Assembly: GCF_014145325.1 (NCBI RefSeq)
Contig: NZ_JACHTF010000009.1
Location: 1 to 64,000 of the forward strand
Reading direction: 5' to 3'
Length of the DNA: 64,000 nt
Source: Marilutibacter spongiae
GTDB taxonomy: Bacteria; Pseudomonadota; Gammaproteobacteria; Xanthomonadales; Xanthomonadaceae
Both the position numbers and the translations under genes were made by a program. Below are positions 32,525-41,087 of this stretch, one piece after another (positions within the stretch are counted from its first letter, which is position 1; every line of letters starts with the position of its first letter). Under the pieces are notes generated by a model. It was given only the letters and a program-made list of their open reading frames with translations. It had not been told where the DNA came from and searched no databases.

Positions 32525-34261
32525 TCAGCGCCGGAGCGCCTGCATCGCCTCGCCCAGTTCGATTTTTTCCGGCCCCGAAAGCGCGGCCGCCCCGCCTTCG
32601 CGCATGCGCTGCTGCAGCTCTTCCACTCGCTGGCGCAAGGTCTGGTCCTCGAGGCGGGCCACCGCTTCGTGGAACTCGGTGCGCCAGGCGGCTTCCTCGC
32701 CGGGCAGCGACTGCGAGGCCAGCTTCTGCAGCGCGGCCTGCTCGTCGCGGCCGGCGAAATGTTCGATCAGGCTGCCGGTGCTGATCTCGGGTCGCTCGTA
32801 GACCAGCTGCAGCAGCTCGCACAGCAGGTCGACGCCCGGCTGGCGCAGGGACGCGAACCGGTAGGGCGGCAGCAGTTCCAGCGCCAGCGAAGGCGCCTGC
32901 AGCAGCAGCGCGATCACGCCGCGCACCAGGCTGCGCCGCGCGGGTGCCGCAGGCCCACCGGCGCGCGCGCGCTGCGCCGGCACGTGGGTGTCGGGGGCGC
33001 TGGCGCGGGCGCCGACACCGGTCAGTTCGGTCAGGCGCTGGCGCATCAGGTCGGCGAAGGCGCCGTCGGGGATCTGCGCGACCAGCGGCTTGGCCCGCTC
33101 GGCCAGGCGACCCTTGCCCTCCAGCGTCGCCAGGTTGACGTCGGCCGAAAGCGAATCGAACAGGAACTGCGACAGCGGCGTGGCCTGCTTCAGTCGCGCA
33201 TCGAAGCCCTCCGCGCCTTCGCTGCGCACCAGCGAGTCGGGGTCCTCGCAGTCGGGCAGGAACAGGAAGAACGCCTGGCGTCCGTCCTTCATGCGCGGCA
33301 GCACCGATTCGACCGCCTTCCAGGCGGCGCTGCGACCGGCGCGGTCGCCGTCGAAGCAGAAATACACGTCGGGCGCGTTTCGGAACAGCAGCTCGGCATG
33401 GTCGGGCGTGGTCGCCGTGCCCAGCGTCGCCACCGCGGTATCGACGCCGTGCTGGAACAGCGCCACCACGTCCATGTAGCCCTCCACCACGACGATGTGC
33501 GGGATGGTGTTGTGGGCCTGCCGTACCTGCCACAGGCCGTAGAGTTCGCGGCCCTTGTGGAACAGCGGGGTCTCGGGCGAGTTGAGGTACTTGGGGCCGT
33601 CGTCGGCCCCCATGACCCGGCCGCCGAAGGCGATCGTGCGGCCGCGCCGGTCGAGGATCGGGAACATCACCCGGTCGCGGAACTTGTCGTAGACCCGGCC
33701 GCTGTCGTTGCGCGACATCATGCCGCCGCGTTCGAGCAGGCGCAGCGTGTCGGGGCTGCCGCCCAGGGCGTCGCGCAGCGCATTGAAGCCGCCCGGCGCG
33801 TAGCCGATGCCGAAGCGCTCGCGGGTCGCGGCGTCGACGCCGCGGCCGTCGAGGTAGGCCCGGGCCTGCGGGCTGCGGCCCAGCTGCTCGCGGAAGAAAC
33901 GCGCGGACGCCTCGAGGATGTCGTAGGTCGCCTGGGTGTCGGGATTGACGTTGCGCTGCTGGGTGTCGCGCGGGACCTCCATGCCGGCCGCGCGCGCCAG
34001 CTCCTCGACCGCGTCGAGGAACTCCAGGCGGTCGTAGTTCATCAGGAAGCTGATCGCGGTGCCATGCGCGCCACAGCCGAAGCAGTGGTAGAACTGCTTG
34101 TTCGGCGACACCGTGAAGCTGGGCGAACGCTCGTCGTGGAACGGGCAGCGCGCCGAATACTCCTTGCCCTGGCGCTTGAGCGGCACGCGGTTGCCGATCA
34201 CCTCGACGATGTCGGTGCGCGCGAGCAGGTCATCGATGAATGCGTCGGGAATGCGGGCCAT
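32525..34261 (-). CDS. dnaG: DNA primase
   Basis: DNA primase makes RNA primers for replication. It is 578 residues. The N-terminal zinc-binding domain has Cys39, His42, Cys60 and Cys63 (CPFHDERSPSF and HCFGCGAHG). The catalytic core with the TOPRIM fold (about 255-345; VVEGYMDVVAL, CFDGDRAGRSA) follows, and then a C-terminal helicase-binding domain. It is the last gene of an rpsU-yqeY-yihY-dnaG series on the minus strand. Unlike the classic macromolecular-synthesis operon it is not followed by rpoD, which lies 17 kb away on the other strand. Confidence 0.97.
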   Translation of the reverse strand: MARIPDAFIDDLLARTDIVEVIGNRVPLKRQGKEYSARCPFHDERSPSFTVSPNKQFYHCFGCGAHGTAISFLMNYDRLEFLDAVEELARAAGMEVPRDTQQRNVNPDTQATYDILEASARFFREQLGRSPQARAYLDGRGVDAATRERFGIGYAPGGFNALRDALGGSPDTLRLLERGGMMSRNDSGRVYDKFRDRVMFPILDRRGRTIAFGGRVMGADDGPKYLNSPETPLFHKGRELYGLWQVRQAHNTIPHIVVVEGYMDVVALFQHGVDTAVATLGTATTPDHAELLFRNAPDVYFCFDGDRAGRSAAWKAVESVLPRMKDGRQAFFLFLPDCEDPDSLVRSEGAEGFDARLKQATPLSQFLFDSLSADVNLATLEGKGRLAERAKPLVAQIPDGAFADLMRQRLTELTGVGARASAPDTHVPAQRARAGGPAAPARRSLVRGVIALLLQAPSLALELLPPYRFASLRQPGVDLLCELLQLVYERPEISTGSLIEHFAGRDEQAALQKLASQSLPGEEAAWRTEFHEAVARLEDQTLRQRVEELQQRMREGGAAALSGPEKIELGEAMQALRR

Positions 34262-34327
34262 GCGTCCTGTCCGGGCGGACAGCGGGGAGCGGTTCGGTGG
34301 CCGGCTAGGATGCCACGCGCGGCCCGC

Positions 34328-35308
34328 TCATGCCGGACTGTCGGCGCCCGCGACCGGGTCCGGCGCGGCCTGCGCGGGGGCGGGGCCGGCTTCGGCCAGG
34401 TGGCGCGCCCGGGCGGCCTCGTCCAGCATCGCGGTGATCAGCGCGCCGGCCAGGAAGACGACCGCGCAGTAGTACAGCCAGACCAGCATCACCACCAGGC
34501 CGCCCGCGGGGCCATAGGCGCTGCCCAGGCTGGCCTGGCCCAGGTACAGGCCGATCGCCCAGCGCCCGAGCATGAACATCGCCGCGGTCAACGCGCCGCC
34601 CAGCAGCGAACGCTTCGGCGTCACCGGCCGGTCCGGCAGCAGCCGGTACATCAGCGCGAACACGGCCGCGTACAGCAGGAAGGAGACGCCGGCCGCGAAG
34701 GCCGGCAGCAGGTCGGGCAGCCAGGCCATCAGCAGGCTGAGCGCCGCCTGCACGGCCATCGAGACCACCAGCAGGAAGCCCACGCCCAGGGCCATGCCGA
34801 ACGAGAGCAGGCGCTTGCGCAGCCAGGCCAGCATCCCGCCCAGGCGGCGGGCATCGGAGCGGAACACGCGGTTGAGGGCGGCCTGGAGCTGGCCGAACAC
34901 GACCGAGGCGCCCAGCAGCAGCGCGCCGGTGCCCAGCAGCGCCGCCATCGAGCCGGTGCCCGGTTCGCGCTCGGCATTGGAGACGATGAGGCGGGCGGTC
35001 GATTCCACCTGAGGCCCGGCCAGCATGCCCACCTGGCGGAAGAACTCGTCCTGCGCGCTGGGATACAGCGTGGTCGTGAGCCACAGCAGCATGATCACCA
35101 GCGGTGCCATCGAGAGCAGGGTGTAGAACGACAGCGCCGCCGACAGGGCCAGGATGTCGTCGTCGAAGAAGCGCTGCACGAAGCGTCCGGGGCCGCTTGC
35201 GGCGACGCGTGCCTGGAGGGCGGCGAGGCGGCGGGTGGCGGTCGCCCTGCGCGCGGGGGACGTCGCCGGCGCGGTGGCCTGGGGCGGGGCGTCGGGATCG
35301 GGGGTCAC
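34328..35308 (-). CDS. YihY/BrkB family inner membrane protein
   Basis: This is a 326-residue membrane protein with six predicted helices. The family opening is FDDDILALSAALSFYTLLSMAP, and the closing part is YGPAGGLVVMLVWLYYCAVV. This family was once annotated as ribonuclease BN; it is now regarded as a membrane protein of unknown function. The start is a GTG at 35308. Both ends are Ala/Pro-rich. It lies between yqeY and dnaG, 66 bases before the dnaG start. Confidence 0.9.
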   Translation of the reverse strand: MTPDPDAPPQATAPATSPARRATATRRLAALQARVAASGPGRFVQRFFDDDILALSAALSFYTLLSMAPLVIMLLWLTTTLYPSAQDEFFRQVGMLAGPQVESTARLIVSNAEREPGTGSMAALLGTGALLLGASVVFGQLQAALNRVFRSDARRLGGMLAWLRKRLLSFGMALGVGFLLVVSMAVQAALSLLMAWLPDLLPAFAAGVSFLLYAAVFALMYRLLPDRPVTPKRSLLGGALTAAMFMLGRWAIGLYLGQASLGSAYGPAGGLVVMLVWLYYCAVVFLAGALITAMLDEAARARHLAEAGPAPAQAAPDPVAGADSPA

Positions 35309-35422
35309 TCGGGCCTCGTCTTCGGGAGTCGAGGCGAGTATTGCGTCGCACGGGTGAGCGCGGCGCCTACGAGGGCGCCGTCGCTCAGCTGCCGTTGTGC
35401 CGGCGCGTGCGCCGGGACGCGG

Positions 35423-35866
35423 TCAGCCCAGGCGCTGCTTGACCAGCTTCGACACCAGGCCCATGTCGGCCTTGCCGGCGAGCGCGGGCTTGAGCGCGCC
35501 CATCAGCTTGCCCATGTCGGCCGCGCCGGTGGCGCCGGTGCTGGCGATGGCGGCGTCGATCGCGGCGAGGATCGACGCCTCGTCCATCTTCGCCGGCAGG
35601 TAGCGTTCGATGACGACGATCTCGGCCTGCTCCACGTCGGCCAGGTCCTGGCGTCCGGCGCTGCTGTACTGGCTGACCGAGTCCTTGCGCTGCTTGACCA
35701 TCTTGTCGAGGATCGCGATGACGGCGGTGTCGTCCAGCTCGACGCGCTCGTCGACTTCCTTCTGCTTGATCGCGGCGTTGATCAGCCGGATCACGCCCAG
35801 GTCGTGCTTCTCGCCGGCCTTCATGGCCGCCTTCATGTCGTCGTTCAGTCGTTGCTTGAGGCTCAT
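35423..35866 (-). CDS. GatB/YqeY domain-containing protein
   Basis: This is a 147-residue cytoplasmic protein of the YqeY family, related to the tail domain of the amidotransferase GatB. The opening MSLKQRLNDDMKAAMKAGEK and the later YLPAKMDEASI and ADMGKLMGALKP are typical. Its usual place is next to rpsU and dnaG, as here. A role in tRNA-related amidation is suspected for the family but not shown. Confidence 0.93.
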   Translation of the reverse strand: MSLKQRLNDDMKAAMKAGEKHDLGVIRLINAAIKQKEVDERVELDDTAVIAILDKMVKQRKDSVSQYSSAGRQDLADVEQAEIVVIERYLPAKMDEASILAAIDAAIASTGATGAADMGKLMGALKPALAGKADMGLVSKLVKQRLG

Positions 35867-35953
35867 CGTCTCGTCCTGCGGGAAGGGCCGCCCGGGCGGG
35901 GCGGGGAGGGCGCATCCGGGTTCGTCAGCAGGCCCCGGGGCTCGGGCCAACAC

Positions 35954-35988
35954 AAAAAGCCGACTGCGCAGGGGCGCGGCCGGCTTCT
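35954..35988 (-). terminator. Terminator or attenuator between rpsU and yqeY
   Basis: On the minus strand AAGCCGG..CGGCTTTTTG forms a hairpin with a larger internal loop and a five-T tail. It lies about 70 bases after the rpsU stop. Partial read-through into yqeY would let rpsU be expressed more strongly than the genes after it. Confidence 0.65.
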
Positions 35989-36055
35989 TGCGGGCTTCCG
36001 TCGGTCCACGTCGCCACGCCCATGGGGCCTGGCGCTCGGGACCGCGCGGTGCGGA

Positions 36056-36271
36056 TCAGTACAGGCGCTGGCGCTTGGTGACGTCGCGCGAGGCGCGGCG
36101 CGCCTGACGCTTCACCGCAGCAGCGGCCTTGCGCTTGCGCTCCTGGGTCGGCTTCTCGTAATACTCGCGCTTGCGGGTTTCGGCGAGGACGCCGGCCTTC
36201 TCGCAGGTGCGCTTGAAGCGACGCAGGGCAAACTCGAAAGGCTCGTTTTCGCGGACTTTGACGCTGGGCAT
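36056..36271 (-). CDS. rpsU: 30S ribosomal protein S21
   Basis: This small-subunit protein (bS21) is needed for base-pairing between mRNA and the 16S rRNA 3' end. It is 71 residues, full length, very basic, and begins [20 protein letters not shown]. It heads the minus-strand rpsU-yqeY-yihY-dnaG series and is divergent from tsaD. A terminator-like hairpin separates it from yqeY. Confidence 0.98.
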   Translation of the reverse strand: MPSVKVRENEPFEFALRRFKRTCEKAGVLAETRKREYYEKPTQERKRKAAAAVKRQARRASRDVTKRQRLY

Positions 36272-36321
36272 ACAGGATCTCGGTAACGGGAACAGACCCG
36301 GTTCATCCGGGCGAGCCGCGT

Positions 36322-36351
36322 ATGATAGCGGGGTCCATCGGCTTGCTGCAA
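36322..36351 (-). promoter_or_regulatory. Promoter of rpsU
   Basis: On the minus strand TTGCAG (36346-36351) and TATCAT (36322-36327) are spaced by 18 bases. The leader would be about 45 bases. The rest of the 294-base gap to tsaD holds no gene and no second feature I can support. Confidence 0.5.
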
Positions 36352-36565
36352 GTCCGGCGCGTGCGAAATGTCGGTAGGCGATCGGTTTGCCCCCTCCGGC
36401 GGGGGCCGCTCCCGCGCCCGCGGCCCCCGTCATGGCGGGCCTTTGGCGATGCCGCGCGCCACCGGTCGGCGGCGGGGCGCGGAGCCGCCCGCCGCGCGGC
36501 ATGGCGTACCCTAGACGGCGCGGTGGCGCTCCGGCGCGCCGCTCCCCCTGACCCCGGAGGCCCGT

Positions 36566-37618
36566 TTGAACGTCCTCGGCATCGAAACCAGTTGCGACGA
36601 GACCGGCGTGGCGGTGTACGACACCGAGGCCGGGCTGCGCGCGCACGCCCTCTACAGCCAGGTCGCGCTGCACGCCGAATACGGCGGCGTGGTGCCGGAG
36701 CTGGCCAGCCGCGACCATGTGCGCAAGCTGCTGCCCCTGGTCCGCAGGACCCTGGCCGACGCCGGCCTGTCGGTGTCCGACCTCGATGGCGTGGCCTATA
36801 CGGCCGGGCCGGGCCTGGTCGGCGCGCTGCTGGTGGGCGCGGGCGTCGCGCGCGCGCTGGCCTGGGCCCTGGACGTGCCCGCGATCGGCGTGCACCACAT
36901 GGAGGGCCACCTGCTGGCGCCGCTGCTGGAGGAGGATCCCGCCCAGGGCCGGCCCGAGCCGCCTTTCGTCGCCCTGCTGGTGTCCGGCGGCCATACCCAG
37001 CTGGTCCATGTCGAGGCGATCGGTCGCTACCGCCTGCTCGGCGAGACCCTGGACGACGCCGCCGGCGAAGCCTTCGACAAGACCGCGAAGATGATGGGGC
37101 TGCCGTATCCCGGCGGGCCGCAGCTGGCGGCGCTCGCCGAGCGCGGTCGCCCCGGCGCGTTCAGGTTCTCCCGCCCGATGACCGATCGCCCGGGGCTGGA
37201 TTTCAGCTTCAGCGGCCTGAAGACCCAGGTGCTGTTGGCCTGGAAGGGCAGCGACCAGGAGGACGACACCCGTGCCGACATCGCCCGCGGTTTCGAGGAT
37301 GCCGTGGTCGAGACCCTGGCGATCAAGTGCGGCCGCGCGCTGGACGCGACCGGCTGCGACACGCTGGTGGTCGCCGGCGGCGTCGGTGCCAACACCCGCC
37401 TGCGCGCGCGCCTGCAGGCGATGGCCGCCGAGCGCGGTGGCCGCGCCAGCTTCCCGCGACCGGCGTTCTGTACCGACAACGGCGCGATGATCGCCTTCGC
37501 CGGCGCCCTCCGCCTGCGCGCCGGCCAGCACGACGACGCCTCGGTCAAGGTCACCCCGCGCTGGGACATGGCGTCCCTCCAGTCGGTGGGAAGTTCGGGA
37601 ATGGCGAATGGGGAATAG
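36566..37618 (+). CDS. tsaD: tRNA N6-adenosine threonylcarbamoyltransferase TsaD
   Basis: This essential enzyme transfers threonylcarbamoyl to A37 of tRNAs that read ANN codons. It is 350 residues in the ASKHA fold. Metal ligands are His111 and His115 (VHHMEGHL). Other motifs are GIETSCDET at the start, VSGGHTQLV, and the late [10 protein letters not shown]. The start is TTG at 36566, chosen for the GGAGG five bases before it and the match to the family N-terminus. The last 11 or so residues ([11 protein letters not shown]) and the TAG stop come from a degenerate heptad repeat, so this C-terminus is probably acquired and non-essential. Confidence 0.96.
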   Translation: MNVLGIETSCDETGVAVYDTEAGLRAHALYSQVALHAEYGGVVPELASRDHVRKLLPLVRRTLADAGLSVSDLDGVAYTAGPGLVGALLVGAGVARALAWALDVPAIGVHHMEGHLLAPLLEEDPAQGRPEPPFVALLVSGGHTQLVHVEAIGRYRLLGETLDDAAGEAFDKTAKMMGLPYPGGPQLAALAERGRPGAFRFSRPMTDRPGLDFSFSGLKTQVLLAWKGSDQEDDTRADIARGFEDAVVETLAIKCGRALDATGCDTLVVAGGVGANTRLRARLQAMAAERGGRASFPRPAFCTDNGAMIAFAGALRLRAGQHDDASVKVTPRWDMASLQSVGSSGMANGE

Positions 37619-37782
37619 GGAAAGGGAATGCTCTCCCTGTCCCGACGTTCGCCGCTCGCGTCGAGCCGGCTCGCAAGTGCCCGAGGCCTTGGTTCCCGTG
37701 TCCGGCATGGCACACTGGCTGGGCACGCATTCGCCCGCGAGCTTCCCTTCCATTCCCCATTCCCCATTCCCCATTCCCGAAC
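37593..37782. repeat. Inverted heptad arms across the tsaD-folB junction
   Basis: The left arm (37593-37631) contains GGGAATG, GCGAATG, GGGAATA, GGGAAAG. The right arm (37741-37782) contains four exact CATTCCC units at 37751-37778. The arms are imperfect reverse complements over about 40 bases and could pair in RNA around a 109-base loop. The left arm supplies the end of tsaD, and the right arm ends 5 bases before the folB ATG. The loop shows no gene I can support. Confidence 0.8.
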
Positions 37783-37787
37783 CATCC

Positions 37788-38156
37788 ATGGACCACGTCT
37801 TCATCGAAGGGCTGCGCATCGAGGCCCTGATCGGCATCTACGACTGGGAGCGGCGCGTGCGCCAGCCCCTGGTCTTCGACATCGAGATGGCCTTCGACAA
37901 CCGCGTGCCAGCGGCCACCGATGCGATCGGCGACACGCTCAACTACAAGGCGGTGAGCAAGCGGGTGATCGCCTTCGTCCAGGCGTCCGACTTTGGGCTG
38001 GTGGAGACCCTGGCCGAGCGCGTCGCCGGCCTGATCCTGGACGAGTTCGGCGTGCGCCGGCTGCGCCTGAAGCTCAGCAAGCCGGGCGCGGTGCGCGGCG
38101 CGCGCGCGGTCGGCGTGGTGATCGAGCGCTCGCGCGACGAGGCCGCGGATGCCTGA
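37788..38156 (+). CDS. folB: Dihydroneopterin aldolase
   Basis: This folate-pathway enzyme cleaves dihydroneopterin to 6-hydroxymethyl-dihydropterin. It is 122 residues. The family pattern is [20 protein letters not shown] at the start, then DTLNYKAV, and [14 protein letters not shown] with the conserved Glu. The ATG at 37788 directly follows the CATTCCC heptads and has no clear Shine-Dalgarno sequence. folK, two genes further on, acts in the next step but one of the same pathway. Confidence 0.94.
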   Translation: MDHVFIEGLRIEALIGIYDWERRVRQPLVFDIEMAFDNRVPAATDAIGDTLNYKAVSKRVIAFVQASDFGLVETLAERVAGLILDEFGVRRLRLKLSKPGAVRGARAVGVVIERSRDEAADA

Positions 38157-38220
38157 ACCGGTCGTGCGTCCGCAACGTCGCGCCCCTTGAAGATGAACGC
38201 CGTGCGCTTACCCTGATGCG

Positions 38221-39546
38221 ATGGATGGCCTGAACACCGTATTGCCCGAAAGCCTCGTCGCCCGCATGCAGGCCGCGCCCGATGCCGCGGCGGGCATCGA
38301 CTGGACCGTCACCGTGCTGGTGCTGGCCGGCCTGTTGCTGCTGGCCGTGCTGGTGGACTGGCTGACCCAGCGCATCGTGCGGCCGCTGCTGACGCGCGTG
38401 GTGCGCGCCAGCCCGACCCAGATCGACGATGCCCTGCTGGCCCGGGGCGTGATCAAGCAGGTCTCGCACGTCGCCCCGGCGCTGGTGGTCTATCTTGGTG
38501 TCGCCCTGGTGCCGGCCCTTCACGACACCCTGTCGCTGGTGCTCGGCAAGGCGGCGCTGGCCTACATCGTGCTGGTGCTGGCGCTGGCCGTCGGCGCCTT
38601 CCTGTCGGCCCTGAACGACCTCTACGAGCGCCGTCCCCATGCCCAGGACCGGCCCATCAAGGGCTACGTGCAGCTGGGCAAGATCGTGGTCTACACCATT
38701 GCCCTGATCACCATCGTCGCGGTGCTGATCGGCAAGTCGCCGCTTCTGCTCCTGTCGGGCCTGGGCGCGCTGGGCGCGGTGCTGCTGCTGGTGTTCAAGG
38801 ACACCATCCTGTCGCTGGTCGCCAGCGTGCAGATCGCCTCCAACGACATGGTGCGCGTCGGCGACTGGATCGAGATGCCGGCGCTGGGCGTGGACGGCGA
38901 CGTCGTCGACATCGCCCTGCACACGATCAAGGTGCAGAACTTCGACAAGACCATCGTGACCGTGCCCACGCATCGGCTGATCGAGGACAGCGTCAAGAAC
39001 TGGCGCGGGATGAGCGAGTCGGGCGGGCGCCGGATCAAGCGCGCGCTGCACATCGACCAGGGCGGGGTGTGCTTCCTCGATGCGGCGATGCGCGCGCGCC
39101 TGTCACGCTTCGCCCTGCTGGGGCCGCACTTCGAGCGCAAGCAGGCCGAACTGGCCGAGTGGAACGCGCAGGCGCCCGAGCGCGCCAGCGAGCCGGTCAA
39201 CGCGCGACGCATGACCAACATCGGCTGCCTGCGGGCCTACATCACCGCCTACCTGCAGTCGCACCGCCACGTCGACCACGGCAAGACGCTGATGGTCCGC
39301 CAGCTGCCGCCGGGGCCGGAAGGCCTGCCGCTGGAGGTCTACTGTTTCGCCAACACCACGGACTGGGGCGAGTACGAAGGCATCCAGTCGGATATCTTCG
39401 ACCACTTGATGGCGATCCTGCCCGAGTTCGGCCTGCGCCTGTTCCAGCAGCCCGGTGGCGCGGACCTGGTCGCCGGACTGGCGGCATCGCGGGCGCCGGC
39501 CCCCGCCGCGACGGGAATGGACACGAACACGGAGGTGCATGCATGA
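38221..39546 (+). CDS. MscS family mechanosensitive ion channel (YbdG-like)
   Basis: This is a 441-residue inner membrane protein with about five helices in the first 200 residues and then the MscS beta domain (about 195-255; VRVGDWIEMPALGVDGDVVD). It resembles E. coli YbdG, a channel that opens under mild osmotic downshift, in length and in the long C-terminal cytoplasmic region. The last helix of the pore (LLSGLGALGAVLLLVFKD) keeps the Gly/Ala packing pattern. Its TGA overlaps the folK ATG (ATGA). Confidence 0.9.
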   Translation: MDGLNTVLPESLVARMQAAPDAAAGIDWTVTVLVLAGLLLLAVLVDWLTQRIVRPLLTRVVRASPTQIDDALLARGVIKQVSHVAPALVVYLGVALVPALHDTLSLVLGKAALAYIVLVLALAVGAFLSALNDLYERRPHAQDRPIKGYVQLGKIVVYTIALITIVAVLIGKSPLLLLSGLGALGAVLLLVFKDTILSLVASVQIASNDMVRVGDWIEMPALGVDGDVVDIALHTIKVQNFDKTIVTVPTHRLIEDSVKNWRGMSESGGRRIKRALHIDQGGVCFLDAAMRARLSRFALLGPHFERKQAELAEWNAQAPERASEPVNARRMTNIGCLRAYITAYLQSHRHVDHGKTLMVRQLPPGPEGLPLEVYCFANTTDWGEYEGIQSDIFDHLMAILPEFGLRLFQQPGGADLVAGLAASRAPAPAATGMDTNTEVHA

Positions 39547-40040
39547 GTCGTCCCCGCATCAGCAAGGCCTACCTGAGCCTGGGGAGCAACCTGGATCCAG
39601 AGGCCAACCTGCGCAGCGGCATCGACGCCTTGCGCGCGCAGTTCGGCGAGATCGTGCTGTCGCCGGTGTACCGCACGGCGGCCGTGGGCTTCCGCGGCGA
39701 CGACTTCCTCAATGCCGCCGCGGTCATCGAGACCGGGCTCGATCCCTACGCCCTGAACGCCTGGCTGCATGCCCTGGAGGACGCGCACGGGCGCGACCGC
39801 CGCGGCCCGCGCTTCGGCAACCGGACCCTGGACATCGACATCGTCCTGTTCGACAACCGCGTGCTCGACGGCCCCGGCAACCTGCACATCCCGCGCCCCG
39901 AGCTCAAGCACGCCTTCGTGCTGCGGCCGCTGGCGGAGATCGCGCCGGACGTGGTGGTCCCGGACGATGGCCGGACGCTGTCGCAGATGTGGGTCGGCCA
40001 CGTCGACTACGACCTGCCGATGGAAGTCGTCGCGATCTGA
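39543..40040 (+). CDS. folK: 2-amino-4-hydroxy-6-hydroxymethyldihydropteridine diphosphokinase
   Basis: This folate-pathway kinase transfers pyrophosphate from ATP to 6-hydroxymethyl-dihydropterin. It is 165 residues. Signatures are AYLSLGSNLDPEANL, YRTAAVGF, and the ATP/Mg motif GPRFGNRTLDIDIVLFD. A GGAGG site lies before the ATG at 39543, inside the end of the mscS gene. It is coupled to the channel gene by a four-base overlap. Confidence 0.95.
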   Translation: MSRPRISKAYLSLGSNLDPEANLRSGIDALRAQFGEIVLSPVYRTAAVGFRGDDFLNAAAVIETGLDPYALNAWLHALEDAHGRDRRGPRFGNRTLDIDIVLFDNRVLDGPGNLHIPRPELKHAFVLRPLAEIAPDVVVPDDGRTLSQMWVGHVDYDLPMEVVAI

Positions 40041-40158
40041 GCCGTCCTGGCGGGCCTGAGGGCGCCGCCTCTTCCGTTTCCGGCCCCGTTTCGGCCTGGC
40101 AGGGCGTTGGAGGGTCATTTTTTGACCCCCAGGGGCAGAAATTGTCACGGGATGGTCG

Positions 40159-40164
40159 TATGAT
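40159..40164 (+). promoter_or_regulatory. -10 element (TATGAT) before the DUF6159-like gene
   Basis: TATGAT matches the consensus at 5 of 6 positions, 29 bases before the ATG. No good -35 is seen. The folK side of this gap has a weak GGGTCA/TGACCC hairpin with a T-rich loop near 40112-40127. Confidence 0.35.
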
Positions 40165-40193
40165 CGGCCGCTGATCCGGGGAGATGGACGATC

Positions 40194-41024
40194 ATGTTCG
40201 AGAAATTCTCGCGCAGTTGGACGCTGGTCAAGGCCAGCGCGTCGGTGTTGCGCTCCGACAAGGCCCTCATGCTGTTTCCGCTCATCTCGGGGTTCGCGAC
40301 CCTGCTGGTGCTGGCGACCTTCGCCCTGCCGAGCTTCGCGCTGGGCATCTTCGACAATGGCCTGACCGCGATCAGCGCGTTCTGGGGCTTCCTGTTCTAC
40401 TTCTGCCAGTACACGGTGATCATCTTCTTCAACTGCGCCCTGGTCGGTGCGGCGATGATCCGCCTGGACGGCGGCGACCCGACGCTGGCCGACGGCTTCA
40501 ACGCCGCCCGATCGCGCTTTGGCGCGATCCTGGGCTACGCCGCCATCGCCGCCACCGTGGGCATGCTGCTGGGCGCGTTGAAGAACCGCGAGAACAACAT
40601 CCTCGTGCGCCTCGTCGGCAGCGGCCTGGGCGCGATGTGGACCCTGGCGACCTTCCTGGTGGTGCCGATCCTGGTCAGCACCGACGTCGGGCCGATCGAT
40701 GCGCTCAAGAGCAGCGTCAACCTGCTCAAGCGCACCTGGGGCGAGAGCGCCATCGGCCAGGTCGGCATCGGCATGGTGTTCGGCCTCATGACCGTGGTGC
40801 TGGTCCTGGTTGGCGTGGCCTGCACCTTCCTGGCCGCGCAGGCTTCGGTGGCACTCGCGGTCGGGGTGGCCATCGTCTTCGTCGCCGCGGTCCTGCTTAT
40901 GGGCATCTACCAGGCGGCGCTCAGCGGGGTCTATTCGGCCGCGCTCTACCGCTTCGTGACCCAGGGCGAGGCCCCGCCGGCGTTCCAGGGCGTCGACATG
41001 CAGCACGCCTTCGCGGCGAAGTAA
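40194..41024 (+). CDS. DUF6159-like integral membrane protein
   Basis: This is a 276-residue protein with about six membrane helices in pairs (about 25-50, 58-82, 105-125, 140-160, 190-215, 220-245). The start MFEKFSRSWTLVKASASVL and the motif DALKSSVNLLKRTWGE are typical of the DUF6159 family, which has no known function. A GGGGAG site precedes the ATG. It lies alone between folK and rsmB. Confidence 0.75.
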   Translation: MFEKFSRSWTLVKASASVLRSDKALMLFPLISGFATLLVLATFALPSFALGIFDNGLTAISAFWGFLFYFCQYTVIIFFNCALVGAAMIRLDGGDPTLADGFNAARSRFGAILGYAAIAATVGMLLGALKNRENNILVRLVGSGLGAMWTLATFLVVPILVSTDVGPIDALKSSVNLLKRTWGESAIGQVGIGMVFGLMTVVLVLVGVACTFLAAQASVALAVGVAIVFVAAVLLMGIYQAALSGVYSAALYRFVTQGEAPPAFQGVDMQHAFAAK

Positions 41025-41087
41025 GCCGCGTCGTCGCCCGGTCCACGACCGGGCGACACGGGGGCGGCGATCGCCGACAATGACGGC

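Noticed and set aside
34328-35308. Ribonuclease BN annotation for the YihY-type gene
   Set aside because: The name came from an early misassignment. The sequence is a six-helix membrane protein with no nuclease motif.
31454-36286. A 1610-codon plus-strand open frame
   Set aside because: It crosses the M19-type, dnaG, yihY, yqeY and rpsU regions in shadow frames. Each of those has clear family motifs in its own frame.
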